From Bacillota bacterium (GTDB taxonomy: Bacteria; Bacillota; Negativicutes; CTSoil-072), in contig JAGFZV010000006.1 in assembly GCA_017889545.1 (NCBI GenBank), forward strand, positions 1-64,000: a stretch of 64,000 nucleotides of DNA, in the 5' to 3' direction. Shown one piece after another: positions 55,458 to 64,000 of the stretch; position 1 is the first letter of the stretch, and every line of letters begins with the position of its first letter. Position numbers and translations under genes: made by a program. The notes under the pieces are model-generated. The model worked only from the letters and a program-made list of their open reading frames with translations. It made no database searches and was not told where the DNA came from.

Positions 55458-55486
55458 ATTTAACCATCAGCAAGAGAAATTGTCAA
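55458..55486 (-). promoter_or_regulatory. Sigma-A type promoter of the flagellar operon
   Basis: Minus-strand consensus TTGACA (55481-55486), 17-base spacer, TTAAAT (55458-55463); a TATAAT lies 6 bases further but with 23-base spacing. Transcription would start near 55450, about 20 bases before the aptamer. The box is typical of sigma-A, not of the TAAA/GCCGATAA sigma-28 type, consistent with an early operon. Confidence 0.7.
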
Positions 55487-55502
55487 CTGCAATTTCGGAT
55501 TA

Positions 55503-55539
55503 GAAAAATAACCCATCTTGCTTTACAAGATGGGTTATT
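55503..55539 (-). terminator. Intrinsic terminator of codY
   Basis: AATAACCCATCTTG (read from 55539 on minus) pairs perfectly, 14 bases, with CAAGATGGGTTATT around a 5-base loop, followed by TTTTTCT. It is 30 bases past the codY stop and isolates codY from the flagellar operon. The 415 bases between codY and flgB hold, in order of transcription, this terminator, the operon promoter, the riboswitch and its terminator. Confidence 0.92.
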
Positions 55540-55570
55540 CAAAAATTCACACAAGAAATGTAACCATTTC

Positions 55571-56347
55571 TTATTTCTTCAACTTCTTCAATTCGTCCAG
55601 CAAACGTTCATTCAACACGCGGATGTATGTTCCCTTCATACCTAACGATTTCGATTCAATTACACCAGCGCTTTCAAATTTCCGCAGTGCATTTACAATA
55701 ACGGAACGAGTGATACCCACTCGATCAGCAATTTTACTAGCTACTAATAAACCTTCATTGCCGTCTAACTCGTTCAGTATGTGCATCACAGCTTCCAACT
55801 CGGAATAAGAAAGAGTGCCAATAGCGACTTGAACGGTTGCTTTTTTTCGAGCTTCCTCTTCAATCTTATCAGACCGGTCACGAAGGATTTCCATACCAAC
55901 CACAGTAGCTCCGTACTCAGCCAAAATCATATCTTCATCGGTAAATTGCTGTTCAAAACGAGCAATGATCAGCGTTCCAATCCGTTCGCCGCAACCGTGA
56001 ATAGGGATAATTGTCGTTAATTTTTCATTGAACATGCATTCTGTTCCCTCACGAAACGCACACATACCATCTTGCAATGTAAGATTTGGCGATGTTTCAG
56101 TGATTTTTTGCAACCATTCAACATAATGCTCCGGGAAACGGCCTTCCTGCAAGACCAGATCCTTCATCAATTCACATTCGAAGTTGTCTAATAACGCATA
56201 CCCTAATACATTTCCATTCTTGCTGACAATGTAAACATTGGCATTGATTACATTACTTAGCAATGCCGAAATCTCATTGTACTCCACCTTTTCTGATTTT
56301 TGCAATAGTTTGTTGATTTTGCGAGTTCGTTCCAAAATAGAAACCAT
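55571..56347 (-). CDS. codY: GTP- and isoleucine-sensing transcriptional repressor CodY
   Basis: A 258-residue pleiotropic regulator. N-terminal GAF-like effector domain (residues 1-155, [36 protein letters not shown]) binds branched-chain amino acids; a linker helix and the C-terminal winged HTH ([20 protein letters not shown] near 205-225) follow. It also contains the GTP-related segments of the family. CodY represses nitrogen, motility and amino acid genes when nutrients are plentiful. The ATG at 56347 follows GGAGA. It has its own promoter and terminator. Confidence 0.96.
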   Translation of the reverse strand: MVSILERTRKINKLLQKSEKVEYNEISALLSNVINANVYIVSKNGNVLGYALLDNFECELMKDLVLQEGRFPEHYVEWLQKITETSPNLTLQDGMCAFREGTECMFNEKLTTIIPIHGCGERIGTLIIARFEQQFTDEDMILAEYGATVVGMEILRDRSDKIEEEARKKATVQVAIGTLSYSELEAVMHILNELDGNEGLLVASKIADRVGITRSVIVNALRKFESAGVIESKSLGMKGTYIRVLNERLLDELKKLKK

Positions 56348-56389
56348 TTATCTCTCCTACCCTTCGTTTTTTATATATATTTTAAATTA

Positions 56390-56418
56390 ATAATACTAGA
56401 TTGTTCTTGTTTTCACAA
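56390..56418 (-). promoter_or_regulatory. Candidate promoter of codY overlapping the hslU stop
   Basis: Minus-strand TTGTGA (56413-56418), 17 bases, TATTAT (56390-56395). The TGA of the -35 box is the hslU stop codon. Strength is moderate; read-through from hslU is also possible because no terminator separates the genes. Confidence 0.55.
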
Positions 56419-57807
56419 GATAAATCTACTTAAATCTTGGCTGATTACAATATGTCCAAGTTTATCCTTAACGTATTGCCGGTCAATTACAATATGGTCA
56501 ATTTCAAGCTCCGGAGCCTCAAAAGACAAATCTTCCAACAGCTTTTCCAAAACCGTATGAAGACGACGGGCGCCGATATTTTCGGTTTGTTCATTCACTT
56601 GGCAAGCAATGTCGGCCAATTCATCAATTGCATCGGCAGTAAATTCAATCTTTACCCCTTCGGCACTCAGCAAACTGACGTATTGCTTAATCAGCGAATT
56701 GGCCGGTTCAATCAGAATTTTACGAAAATCATCTTTCGACAGCGTTGTAAGTTCCACTCGAATGGGAAAACGTCCCTGAAGCTCAGGAATCAAATCCGAA
56801 GGCTTTGAAACGTGAAAAGCTCCGGCAGAAATGAACAATACATGATCCGTTTTCACCGGTCCATATTTCGTCATTACCGTAGACCCTTCTACAATGGGCA
56901 ATATGTCGCGCTGTACTCCTTCCCGTGAAACATCAGGGCCGGTGGAATTACCACGCCCGGCAATTTTATCAATTTCATCCAGAAAAATAATCCCAGCATT
57001 TTCTGCCAAGTCAACTGCAAGAGCAGTTGCTTCATCCATATCAATCAATTTTTGAGCTTCTTCCTGCGTAAAAATTTTGCGGGCGTTTGCTACCGTAACC
57101 TTTCGTTTTCTTTGTTTTTTTGGCAATAGGCTGCCAAGCATGTCCTGAATGTTCATTCCCATTTCTTCAATGCCGGCTCCAGAAAACATACCCGCCATAG
57201 GTGAACTATTCTCTTCCACCGTGATTTCAATCGTCTCATTTTCCATTTCGCCATTGTTCAGGCGGTTTAACCAATATTGCCGGTTCGTTTTCTGAACATC
57301 TATGGAAATTTCCGGCGACGAAGCGGTTTTTTCTGTTCCCCCATTATTCGAAAAAAACATTTCAAATGGGTTTATGGACGGTTCTTTCTTGGCAGAGGGG
57401 CAAAAATGATTGAGTAAACGCTCGTTGGCCGCTTCCAAAGCCTTATCATGTACTGCCAGCATTTTATCACGTTTAACCATTCGCAATGCAGTTTCAACCA
57501 GATCCCTAACAATCGATTCTACATCCCGGCCTACATAGCCAACTTCGGTAAATTTTGTTGCTTCTACCTTTATAAAAGGAGCATTAACAAGTTTTGCCAA
57601 GCGTCGGGCGATTTCTGTTTTACCGACGCCAGTAGGCCCAATCATCAATATGTTCTTGGGAATAATTTCTTCTCTCAAATCTTCTCGCAATTGTTTACTT
57701 CGCCAACGGTTGCGCAGTGCTACGGCAACAGATTTTTTGGCTTGTTCCTGGCCAACAATATATTTGTCAAGCTCTGCGACAATCTTTTTTGGCGTCATTT
57801 CAGTCAA
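56413..57807 (-). CDS. hslU: ATP-dependent protease ATPase subunit HslU (ClpY)
   Basis: A 464-residue AAA+ unfoldase that feeds HslV. N-terminal part has the pore and Walker [17 protein letters not shown] near residue 60 and the GYVGRDVES motif of the pore loop; an inserted I-domain (about 110-240) is followed by Walker [13 protein letters not shown] near 270, sensor 1, and the C-terminal [20 protein letters not shown]-like text and final SRFIL, which inserts into HslV. The start is a TTG at 57807 (GGAGG 7 bases upstream). Confidence 0.96.
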   Translation of the reverse strand: MTEMTPKKIVAELDKYIVGQEQAKKSVAVALRNRWRSKQLREDLREEIIPKNILMIGPTGVGKTEIARRLAKLVNAPFIKVEATKFTEVGYVGRDVESIVRDLVETALRMVKRDKMLAVHDKALEAANERLLNHFCPSAKKEPSINPFEMFFSNNGGTEKTASSPEISIDVQKTNRQYWLNRLNNGEMENETIEITVEENSSPMAGMFSGAGIEEMGMNIQDMLGSLLPKKQRKRKVTVANARKIFTQEEAQKLIDMDEATALAVDLAENAGIIFLDEIDKIAGRGNSTGPDVSREGVQRDILPIVEGSTVMTKYGPVKTDHVLFISAGAFHVSKPSDLIPELQGRFPIRVELTTLSKDDFRKILIEPANSLIKQYVSLLSAEGVKIEFTADAIDELADIACQVNEQTENIGARRLHTVLEKLLEDLSFEAPELEIDHIVIDRQYVKDKLGHIVISQDLSRFIL

Positions 57808-57834
57808 CGTTATTCCTCCTTCGTTCTGACATCA

Positions 57835-58365
57835 TCATAATTCTTCTACCGTAATATGATCATTGGTATAAATACAAATTGAAGATGCAATTAATAACGC
57901 TTCACGGGCTATTTCTGGCGCGGAAAGTGAAGAGTGCTGTACCATTGCTCTTGCAGCAGCCAGCGCATAAGGTCCCCCGGAACCGATTGCAGTCACTCCG
58001 TCATCTGGTTCGATCACCTCTCCATTGCCGGAGATGATCAGTAAATGATCGATGTTAGTCACAATCAACAATGCTTCCAACCGTCGTAGAACACGATCCA
58101 TTCTCCATTCTTTCGCTAACTCGACCGCAGCACGCATCATATTCCCATTATACTCTTCTAATTTGGCTTCAAATTTAGCAAATAAGGTAAACGCGTCGGC
58201 AACTGAGCCGGCAAAACCGGCAAGCACCTTGTTATGATATATTCGGCGTACTTTCTTCGCGTTATGTTTCATAATCGTATTGCCGCCAAAAGTAACCTGT
58301 CCATCGCCGGCAATCGCTATTTTACCTTGGTGCCTCACAGCAACAATCGTTGTGGCATCAAACAT
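57835..58365 (-). CDS. hslV: ATP-dependent protease subunit HslV (ClpQ)
   Basis: A 176-residue proteasome-like peptidase. The sequence begins [15 protein letters not shown], so the N-terminal nucleophile would be the first Thr after a 4-residue propeptide; the family has Thr1 (or Ser1 in some Bacilli). Conserved [10 protein letters not shown] and [15 protein letters not shown] follow. It forms the HslVU complex with the following gene. AGGAGG precedes the ATG at 58365; 10 bases past xerC. Confidence 0.96.
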   Translation of the reverse strand: MFDATTIVAVRHQGKIAIAGDGQVTFGGNTIMKHNAKKVRRIYHNKVLAGFAGSVADAFTLFAKFEAKLEEYNGNMMRAAVELAKEWRMDRVLRRLEALLIVTNIDHLLIISGNGEVIEPDDGVTAIGSGGPYALAAARAMVQHSSLSAPEIAREALLIASSICIYTNDHITVEEL

Positions 58366-58375
58366 ATTTCCCCTC

Positions 58376-59287
58376 CTAAGCCCTTGGGTGACTCTTATGG
58401 TAAACCGATTTTAATTTTTCCTTCGAAATATGAGTATAAATTTGAGTTGTTGATAAGCTGACATGGCCTAACAGTTCCTGAACGCATCGGAGATCAGCGC
58501 CATTATCAAGCAGGTGAGTTGCGAAAGAATGACGAATGGTGTGCGGACTAACATGCTTAGTTAAAGCCATAATATCGACATATTTTTCCAAAATCCTCCG
58601 CACGCTTCGATCCGTTAGTGGTCCTCCCCGGTGATTAACAAACAAAACCTGATGCATCGGTTCTATATTCGCGCATAATCGCGGCCGTGAAAAATGAAGA
58701 TATTTTTGCAATGCTTCCACTGCTTTACAGCCAATTGGCACGATCCTTTCTTTTGAACCTTTGCCATAAACTAAAATACAGCGATTGGGGAAGTCTACGT
58801 CATGGATTTGGAGTCTGGTTAGTTCCCCCACCCGCGAGCCGGAAGCGTAAAGTAATTCTAATATTGCTCTATCGCGATCTCCTAGCAAACTATTGTCAGG
58901 CAGTTGCAACAAATTTTCGATTTCACCCTGATCAAAAAATGATGGCAGCCGTTTTTCTAGTTTTGGCGTTCTTAGTCCTGTAAAAGGATTTTCCAGGATA
59001 ATATTTTCCCGGCATAAATAACGAAAAAAGGAACGTAACGCCGCAATTTTTCGTGCGATCGTCCGGCGGGAATATTCCTTTTGCTTAAGATGATTCAAAT
59101 AAGCTCTCAACATTATTGAGTTAACAGTCCCTGGAACTACCGCCAAGATTTCGTTATTAGCAATAAATTCGATAAAATTCTTTATATCAGTAGTATAGTC
59201 TCGAATGGTATGAAGTGAAGCATTTTTTTCAATACTTAAGTAATGCAAAAATTCGCTGGTGTACTGATTAAAATTTACCATAACCAT
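58376..59287 (-). CDS. xerC: Site-specific tyrosine recombinase of the XerC type
   Basis: A 303-residue recombinase that resolves chromosome dimers at dif. N-terminal SAM-like domain ([15 protein letters not shown]), C-terminal catalytic domain with Arg in [14 protein letters not shown] near 155, Lys in [13 protein letters not shown], the H-x2-R in [14 protein letters not shown], His in [13 protein letters not shown] and the nucleophilic Tyr in [13 protein letters not shown] choice (59287 or 59281) is open: neither has a clear ribosome binding site. Whether the cell uses XerC/XerD or a single Xer cannot be said here. Confidence 0.93.
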   Translation of the reverse strand: MVMVNFNQYTSEFLHYLSIEKNASLHTIRDYTTDIKNFIEFIANNEILAVVPGTVNSIMLRAYLNHLKQKEYSRRTIARKIAALRSFFRYLCRENIILENPFTGLRTPKLEKRLPSFFDQGEIENLLQLPDNSLLGDRDRAILELLYASGSRVGELTRLQIHDVDFPNRCILVYGKGSKERIVPIGCKAVEALQKYLHFSRPRLCANIEPMHQVLFVNHRGGPLTDRSVRRILEKYVDIMALTKHVSPHTIRHSFATHLLDNGADLRCVQELLGHVSLSTTQIYTHISKEKLKSVYHKSHPRA

Positions 59288-59335
59288 TCCATTCTTTTTA
59301 CTAAATTTACCTTATAATTACACTATTTCATACTA

Positions 59336-59356
59336 GCATAATAAATCTTATTATGC
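59336..59356. repeat. Palindrome overlapping the trmFO stop
   Basis: GCATAATAA-atc-TTATTATGC, 9-base perfect arms, overlaps the last codons of trmFO and lies 50 bases ahead of xerC. It has no GC-rich stem or T-run. Minus-strand TTGCAT and TAGTAT 17 bases apart span this site and could be a weak xerC promoter, which would make the palindrome an operator; this is inference. Confidence 0.45.
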
Positions 59357-60670
59357 AATAACGTTGTCGGATTTTTCAATAAATTTTCGCAAACTATGCA
59401 AAGCTCGTTCAGCGATCGCTTTGTTTTTTTGTTTTTTGTCGCGAATTCTGTCTTGCAGTGGCGGAAGCAAGCCAAAATTAATATTCATTGGTTGAAAATG
59501 CTTGTGGCGGTTATCGGATACATAAGCGCATAAAGCTCCATGCGCCGTATCTTCCGGAAATATGAGCAGTTCTGCACCTTTACAATAACGTGAAGCATTT
59601 TTTCCGGCTACCAGACCGTTGGCAGCTGATTCAACATATCCTTCTACACCGGTGATCTGACCGGCAAAAAAAACACCCGGCTCTTTTTTCATTTGCATCG
59701 TTGGCTGTAAAATGCACGGAGAATGAATATATGTATTTCGATGCATCACTCCGAGTCGGGCAAATTCAGCCTGTTCCAATCCAGGAATCATGCGAAAGAC
59801 ACGCACTTGTTCCGGCCATTTCAGATGAGTTTGAAATCCGACAATATTATATAATGTTGCGGAAAAATTGTCTTGCCGCAGTTGTATTACCGCATAAGGC
59901 GTCTTTCCTGTTCGCGGGTCTCTCAGACCAACTGGTTTGAGCGGTCCGAAACGCATCGTATCGATCCCGCGCCGGGCCATTTCTTCAATGGGCATACACC
60001 CTTCAAAAAAAATAGCTTTTTCAAAACCTCGTGTTACTGTTGTATCCGCATTCGTTAAAGCTTCCCAAAATTCCTTGTATTCCTGTTCGGTCATTGGACA
60101 GTTTAAATAATCTTCTGTTCCTTTGTCATAACGGGATCCTGCATAAATTTTTTCATGATTTATAGAATCCTCAATAACAATAGGAGCAGCTGCATCATAA
60201 AAATACAAGTGTTCTTGCCCGGTTAATGCCACTATCGCTGCTGCCAATGGAGCAGAAGTTAGCGGACCGCTGGCAATAATGCAAGGACGGTCACTAGGGA
60301 TTTCCCCAACTTCTTCGTGAACTACTGAAACCAGAGGATGTGAGCAAAGTTTCTCAGTAATAAAATTCGCAAACGCCGTCCGGTCTACCGCATGTGCTCC
60401 CCCCGCAGGAATACGTGCAGCATCGGCTGCCAACATGATGAGTGAACCCATTTGCCGCATTTCTTCTTTCAATAGACCAACCGCATTTTCGATTGCAGCG
60501 GCTCTAAGTGAATTACTGCAAACTAATTCTGCAAAAAGGTTCGAATGATGAGCAGGCGTAGAACAGTGCGGACGCATTTCGATCAATTTTACTTTAATTC
60601 CGGATTGAGCTACTTGCCATGCGGCTTCACTGCCAGCGAGACCAGCGCCAATGATGCATACTTCAGACAC
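59351..60670 (-). CDS. trmFO: Folate/FAD-dependent tRNA uracil-54 methyltransferase TrmFO
   Basis: A 439-residue flavoenzyme that makes m5U54 in the tRNA T-loop using methylene-THF. N-terminal FAD-binding [17 protein letters not shown]; central [21 protein letters not shown]-terminal [20 protein letters not shown]. The start is a GTG at 60670 with ACGGAGG upstream; it overlaps the topA end by 8 bases. The dprA-topA-trmFO order is common in Firmicutes. Confidence 0.96.
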   Translation of the reverse strand: MSEVCIIGAGLAGSEAAWQVAQSGIKVKLIEMRPHCSTPAHHSNLFAELVCSNSLRAAAIENAVGLLKEEMRQMGSLIMLAADAARIPAGGAHAVDRTAFANFITEKLCSHPLVSVVHEEVGEIPSDRPCIIASGPLTSAPLAAAIVALTGQEHLYFYDAAAPIVIEDSINHEKIYAGSRYDKGTEDYLNCPMTEQEYKEFWEALTNADTTVTRGFEKAIFFEGCMPIEEMARRGIDTMRFGPLKPVGLRDPRTGKTPYAVIQLRQDNFSATLYNIVGFQTHLKWPEQVRVFRMIPGLEQAEFARLGVMHRNTYIHSPCILQPTMQMKKEPGVFFAGQITGVEGYVESAANGLVAGKNASRYCKGAELLIFPEDTAHGALCAYVSDNRHKHFQPMNINFGLLPPLQDRIRDKKQKNKAIAERALHSLRKFIEKSDNVIA

Positions 60671-62807
60671 TTTTTTTCCTCCGTTTCGGTGAGGTCTTTT
60701 TTTCTAAATCCGGTGACTTTTCCGAATCTTTTTTTTGCAACGTCGGACATTCGCCATTGCTGCAACGAACCACGAAGCGACCGCGTTGGAAGTTATGCCG
60801 GACAAGAAAAGCTCCGCACTCTTTGCATAACTCTTTCAGCGGCATATCCCAAGTAACGAAATCACACTCTGGATATTTATTGCAGCCATAAAAAACTTTG
60901 CCCCGTTTTGTTTTCCGTTCCACAATTTCGCCGGAACATTTGGGGCATTTTACCCCGGTATCTTTAACAATCGGCTTCGTATTTTTACATGCAGGATATC
61001 CCGGGCAAGCCAAAAATGTCCCATAGCGGCCATGCTTTACTACAAGATTGCGACCGCATAATTCGCATATGACATCTGAGACTTCTACAGGAATTTCGAC
61101 TTCGCCAATTTCTTCTTCAGCTGCAGCCAAAGTAACGGCGAATGGATCATAAAATTCTCTTAATACTGTAATCCTAGATCCATCTCCATCTGCAATCTCG
61201 TCTAACTGGTTTTCCAGTTTTGCAGTAAAAGCAACATCAACAATATCTTTAAAGTATTGTTTTAGCAAATCCGTCACAAGAAATCCCAAGTCGGTAGGAC
61301 GAAACTTCTTTTCACTGCGTAATACATAACCGCGTCCAACGATCGTTTCAATAATTGGCGAATAGGTACTGGGACGTCCAATACCTTGTTCTTCCAATAA
61401 TTTAATCAATGATGCCTCCGAATAATAAGGCAGTGGCTCTGTAAAATGTTGTTTCGGGAGGATTTTCATCAACAACAGTTTCTGATCTATTTGTAAATCC
61501 GGCAAAAATGTTTCTTCTTCCTTTGCATTCCCTTCCTGGCCTTCTGAATATAAACGTAAAAACCCGGCGAATTTTAACTGTGAGCCATTGGAACGCAGGC
61601 GGAAACGTCCGGATTCAATATCTACCGTGACGGTATTATATAATGCTGGAGCCATTTGGCTGGCAATAAAGCGATCCCATATCAATTTATAAATACGGAA
61701 TTGTTCATGGGATAATTGTTTTTCAATCTTTTCCGACGGTAATTCAATATAGGTGGGCCGGATGGCCTCATGAGCGTCTTGCGCTTTTTTGTTAGGATAA
61801 ACTGGTGGCTTAGCAGGCAAATGATGTTTATCGTATATTTGCTCAATATAAGCACGGGCTTCTTCCTGCGCAGACTGAGCAATCCGAGTTGAGTCTGTTC
61901 GCATATAGGTGATTAAACCAACCAACCCTTTGCCTGCGATCTCTAATCCCTCATATAATTGTTGCGCGATGAGCATCGTTTTACGGGAAGTGTAACCAAA
62001 TTTACGGGCTGCATCTTGCTGGAGGCTGCTGGTAGTAAAAGGTGGTGACGGATTACGGCGTCGTTCACGATGCTTGACATCCAAGACACGAAATTCATTC
62101 TTCTCCAATTCCGTTTGAATTATCAAAGCTTCTTGTTCCGTTTTTACCTGGCTTTTCTTCCCATCAATCATCATTAATTCGGCATTAAATGCGGCAGCTT
62201 TAGCATTCTCACGCAGTTTCAAGGTAACTGACCAATATTCTTCCGGGACGAAGGCCTCAATCTCCCGTTCACGATCGCAAATTAGCCGGACAACAACCGA
62301 TTGCACCCGGCCGGCGCTCAATCCTTTGCGAACTTTACGCCACAACAAAGGACTTAATTTATACCCAACGATACGATCTAATATACGTCGAGCCTGTTGC
62401 GCTTCGACTTGCGGTAGATTAATACGACGTGGTTGTTTTATTGCGTTCTTCACTGCGGTTTTGGTGATCTCATTAAATTCTATACGACAGTCTTTTTCTT
62501 CAGAAACATTCAATAGATTAGCCAAATGCCATGCAATCGCCTCGCCCTCACGGTCCGGGTCCGTTGCAAGTAAAACAGTATCTGCTTTTTTGGCTGCAGA
62601 TTTTAATGTTTTGATCAGATCCCCTTTTCCTCGTATATTAATATATTTGGGTGCGAAATTGTTCTCAATATCCACCCCAAACTGGCTTTTGGGTAGATCG
62701 CGCAAATGGCCCATTGATGCTTTTACGGTATATTTTCCGGCACCCAAAAACTTTTCAATTGTTTTTGCCTTTGCCGGTGATTCAACTACAACTAATACTT
62801 TATTCAT
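60663..62807 (-). CDS. topA: DNA topoisomerase I
   Basis: A 714-residue type IA topoisomerase that relaxes negative supercoils. N-terminal TOPRIM ([30 protein letters not shown]); catalytic Tyr in [14 protein letters not shown] near residue 300; the C-terminus has three four-Cys zinc ribbons (CELCGRNLV...[16 protein letters not shown]...[16 protein letters not shown]...CSNGEC), so at least two are typical and the last deviates slightly. ATGA overlap with dprA at 62807. Confidence 0.97.
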   Translation of the reverse strand: MNKVLVVVESPAKAKTIEKFLGAGKYTVKASMGHLRDLPKSQFGVDIENNFAPKYINIRGKGDLIKTLKSAAKKADTVLLATDPDREGEAIAWHLANLLNVSEEKDCRIEFNEITKTAVKNAIKQPRRINLPQVEAQQARRILDRIVGYKLSPLLWRKVRKGLSAGRVQSVVVRLICDREREIEAFVPEEYWSVTLKLRENAKAAAFNAELMMIDGKKSQVKTEQEALIIQTELEKNEFRVLDVKHRERRRNPSPPFTTSSLQQDAARKFGYTSRKTMLIAQQLYEGLEIAGKGLVGLITYMRTDSTRIAQSAQEEARAYIEQIYDKHHLPAKPPVYPNKKAQDAHEAIRPTYIELPSEKIEKQLSHEQFRIYKLIWDRFIASQMAPALYNTVTVDIESGRFRLRSNGSQLKFAGFLRLYSEGQEGNAKEEETFLPDLQIDQKLLLMKILPKQHFTEPLPYYSEASLIKLLEEQGIGRPSTYSPIIETIVGRGYVLRSEKKFRPTDLGFLVTDLLKQYFKDIVDVAFTAKLENQLDEIADGDGSRITVLREFYDPFAVTLAAAEEEIGEVEIPVEVSDVICELCGRNLVVKHGRYGTFLACPGYPACKNTKPIVKDTGVKCPKCSGEIVERKTKRGKVFYGCNKYPECDFVTWDMPLKELCKECGAFLVRHNFQRGRFVVRCSNGECPTLQKKDSEKSPDLEKKTSPKRRKKSV

Positions 62808-63886
62808 AATGCTCCTTCCATGGCGCTTCGAACATACCGTTGTCCGGAATGTTCGATCACTAAACCTCTTAACTCCATCTGCAACAATAAATATGTAACA
62901 GTTGGTAATGGCAAAGATGATTGAAGAACCAATGTTTCAACGTCTCGTGGCACATCATATGCCAAGCAATTAAATAATATGGTTTCTTCATCCGACAATA
63001 TTGGATTATGCACATTTGTTCGCGGCGAAAATGAATATTCTTCCATGATGTCTTGGGCTGCAGTCACCAGTTTGGCCCCTTGTTGGATCAAATGGTGTGT
63101 TCCTTTGCTTCCGGAAGAAAAAATACTCCCTGGAACTGCAAAAACATCTCTGCCTTCTTCAAGAGCAAAATCAGCGGTTATCAAAGAGCCGCTTCGTTCC
63201 GCCGCTTCGACGACAACTACGCCGCGAGACAAGCCGCTAATAATACGATTGCGGGCCGGAAAATGACCGGAATGAGGCGGGGTCCCTGGCGGATACTCAG
63301 AAATAATAGCGCCTTGTTCTGCAATTGCCGAAAGCAAACGAGAATTTTCCGGTGGATACACAATATCAACCCCCGAACCTAAGACCGCAATTGTTCTTCC
63401 TCCATTAAGAGCTCCTTGATGGGCAGCCGTATCAATCCCCCTGGCTGCTCCGCTTACGATACATATTCCATTAGCAGATAACTCCGCAGCAAACATGGTG
63501 GCTGTATTTTTTCCATATGCAGAAGCTTTGCGGGAGCCAACTATAGCTATATTATTACTGGTGACCGGCAATTTACCCTTATAATAAAGAAGAACAGGCG
63601 GATTAAATGTATCACGCAATAAGGCCGGGTATTCGGGTTCATCCCAATTGCATGTGCAAATCTTTTTTTTATCCCACTGAATTTTTAACCCTGGAAGATC
63701 AAGTTGTTTTCGTAAATTTAATAATTGATCGCAATGTTTTTCATCCAAACATTGCGATAGCAACAGATCATGTTTATCAGCTTTCCAAACATCCAATGCG
63801 CTGCCAAAGTAGCTTAAAAGTGTTTTTATACGAACGTTTCCAACTCCTGGTATCCTTTGTAAAGCCGCTATATACATGTTATTCAT
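62804..63886 (-). CDS. dprA: DNA-processing protein DprA (Smf)
   Basis: A 360-residue protein that binds single-stranded DNA and loads RecA during transformation. N-terminal SAM-like/HhH region (IPGVGNVRIKTLLSYFG), the Rossmann-like Smf domain (AIVGSRKASAYGK, SGAARGIDTAAHQGAL, GSGVDIVYPPEN, AGRRDVFAVPGS-like text) and a C-terminal winged helix of about 60 residues. The ATG at 63886 has GGAGG upstream. First gene of the dprA-topA-trmFO group, with a promoter just upstream. Confidence 0.95.
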   Translation of the reverse strand: MNNMYIAALQRIPGVGNVRIKTLLSYFGSALDVWKADKHDLLLSQCLDEKHCDQLLNLRKQLDLPGLKIQWDKKKICTCNWDEPEYPALLRDTFNPPVLLYYKGKLPVTSNNIAIVGSRKASAYGKNTATMFAAELSANGICIVSGAARGIDTAAHQGALNGGRTIAVLGSGVDIVYPPENSRLLSAIAEQGAIISEYPPGTPPHSGHFPARNRIISGLSRGVVVVEAAERSGSLITADFALEEGRDVFAVPGSIFSSGSKGTHHLIQQGAKLVTAAQDIMEEYSFSPRTNVHNPILSDEETILFNCLAYDVPRDVETLVLQSSLPLPTVTYLLLQMELRGLVIEHSGQRYVRSAMEGAL

Positions 63887-63949
63887 AATGTCCTCCGGAA
63901 AAAGGTCCCTTGATTTCTACAATTACCCACTTGTATTCATATTGAAATA

Positions 63950-63978
63950 ATTATAGCCGTCCTTTACCACATGGTCAA
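63950..63978 (-). promoter_or_regulatory. Sigma-A promoter of dprA-topA-trmFO
   Basis: Minus-strand TTGACC (63973-63978), 17-base spacer, perfect TATAAT (63950-63955), 64 bases before the dprA ATG. Strong match. The 114 bases from dprA to the window edge show nothing else. Confidence 0.8.
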
Positions 63979-64000
63979 GAATATATTATGAATTAGCCTT

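Overview
This window is a gene-dense, chromosomal, AT-rich stretch in which all 68 protein genes I can support lie on the minus strand, so it is read from 64000 down to 1. Gene content and order (PolC-type polymerase, CodY, HslUV, FliY, CheC/CheD, the rpsB-tsf-pyrH-frr and rimP-nusA-infB blocks) point to a Firmicute. The very long flagellar-chemotaxis operon next to rpsB and the gene order flgB-codY-hslUV suggest the Negativicutes, most likely a Sporomusaceae relative. That placement is inference from synteny and protein style; I have no database match. No tRNA or rRNA gene, insertion sequence, prophage or CRISPR array was seen.

Reading in the direction of transcription, region 1 (64000 to about 55500) holds dprA-topA-trmFO, xerC-hslV-hslU and codY: DNA uptake and recombination, topology, tRNA modification, chromosome resolution, proteolysis and the GTP/branched-chain amino acid sensor. 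CodY appears to have its own promoter and ends in a strong terminator.

Region 2 (about 55490 to 22857) is a block of 39 genes for the flagellum and chemotaxis. It opens with a sigma-A type promoter, a cyclic-di-GMP-I riboswitch and an intrinsic terminator, and then runs flgB-flgC-fliEFGHIJ, a lytic transglycosylase, a MotE-like protein, fliK, flgD, a TIGR02530-type protein, flgE, flbD, motA, fliL, fliM, fliY, cheY, fliOPQR, flhB, flhA, flhF, flhG, a PilZ protein, cheB, cheA, cheW, cheC, cheD, a small membrane protein, a sigma-28 gene, a FapA-type protein and two poorly known small proteins. The same second messenger is therefore read twice: by RNA at the head of the operon and by the PilZ brake protein inside it. 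motB is not present beside motA.

Region 3 (about 22830 to 1) is housekeeping: rpsB, tsf, pyrH, frr, a small conserved-looking protein, a remnant of a ferredoxin, then the envelope and isoprenoid set uppS-cdsA-dxr-rseP-ispG, proS, a PolC that lacks the usual inserted proofreading exonuclease, and the translation/transcription operon rimP-nusA-ylxR-ylxQ-infB-rbfA-nrnA-truB-ribF, ending with rpsO under its own promoter.

The most interesting signals are the c-di-GMP riboswitch with a direct repeat flanking its own complement, which makes the polarity of the switch an open question; the exonuclease-less PolC with an apparently intact PHP metal site; a three-copy dispersed repeat with a conserved terminal hairpin; a probable ATT start for the PilZ gene; and the ferredoxin remnant.
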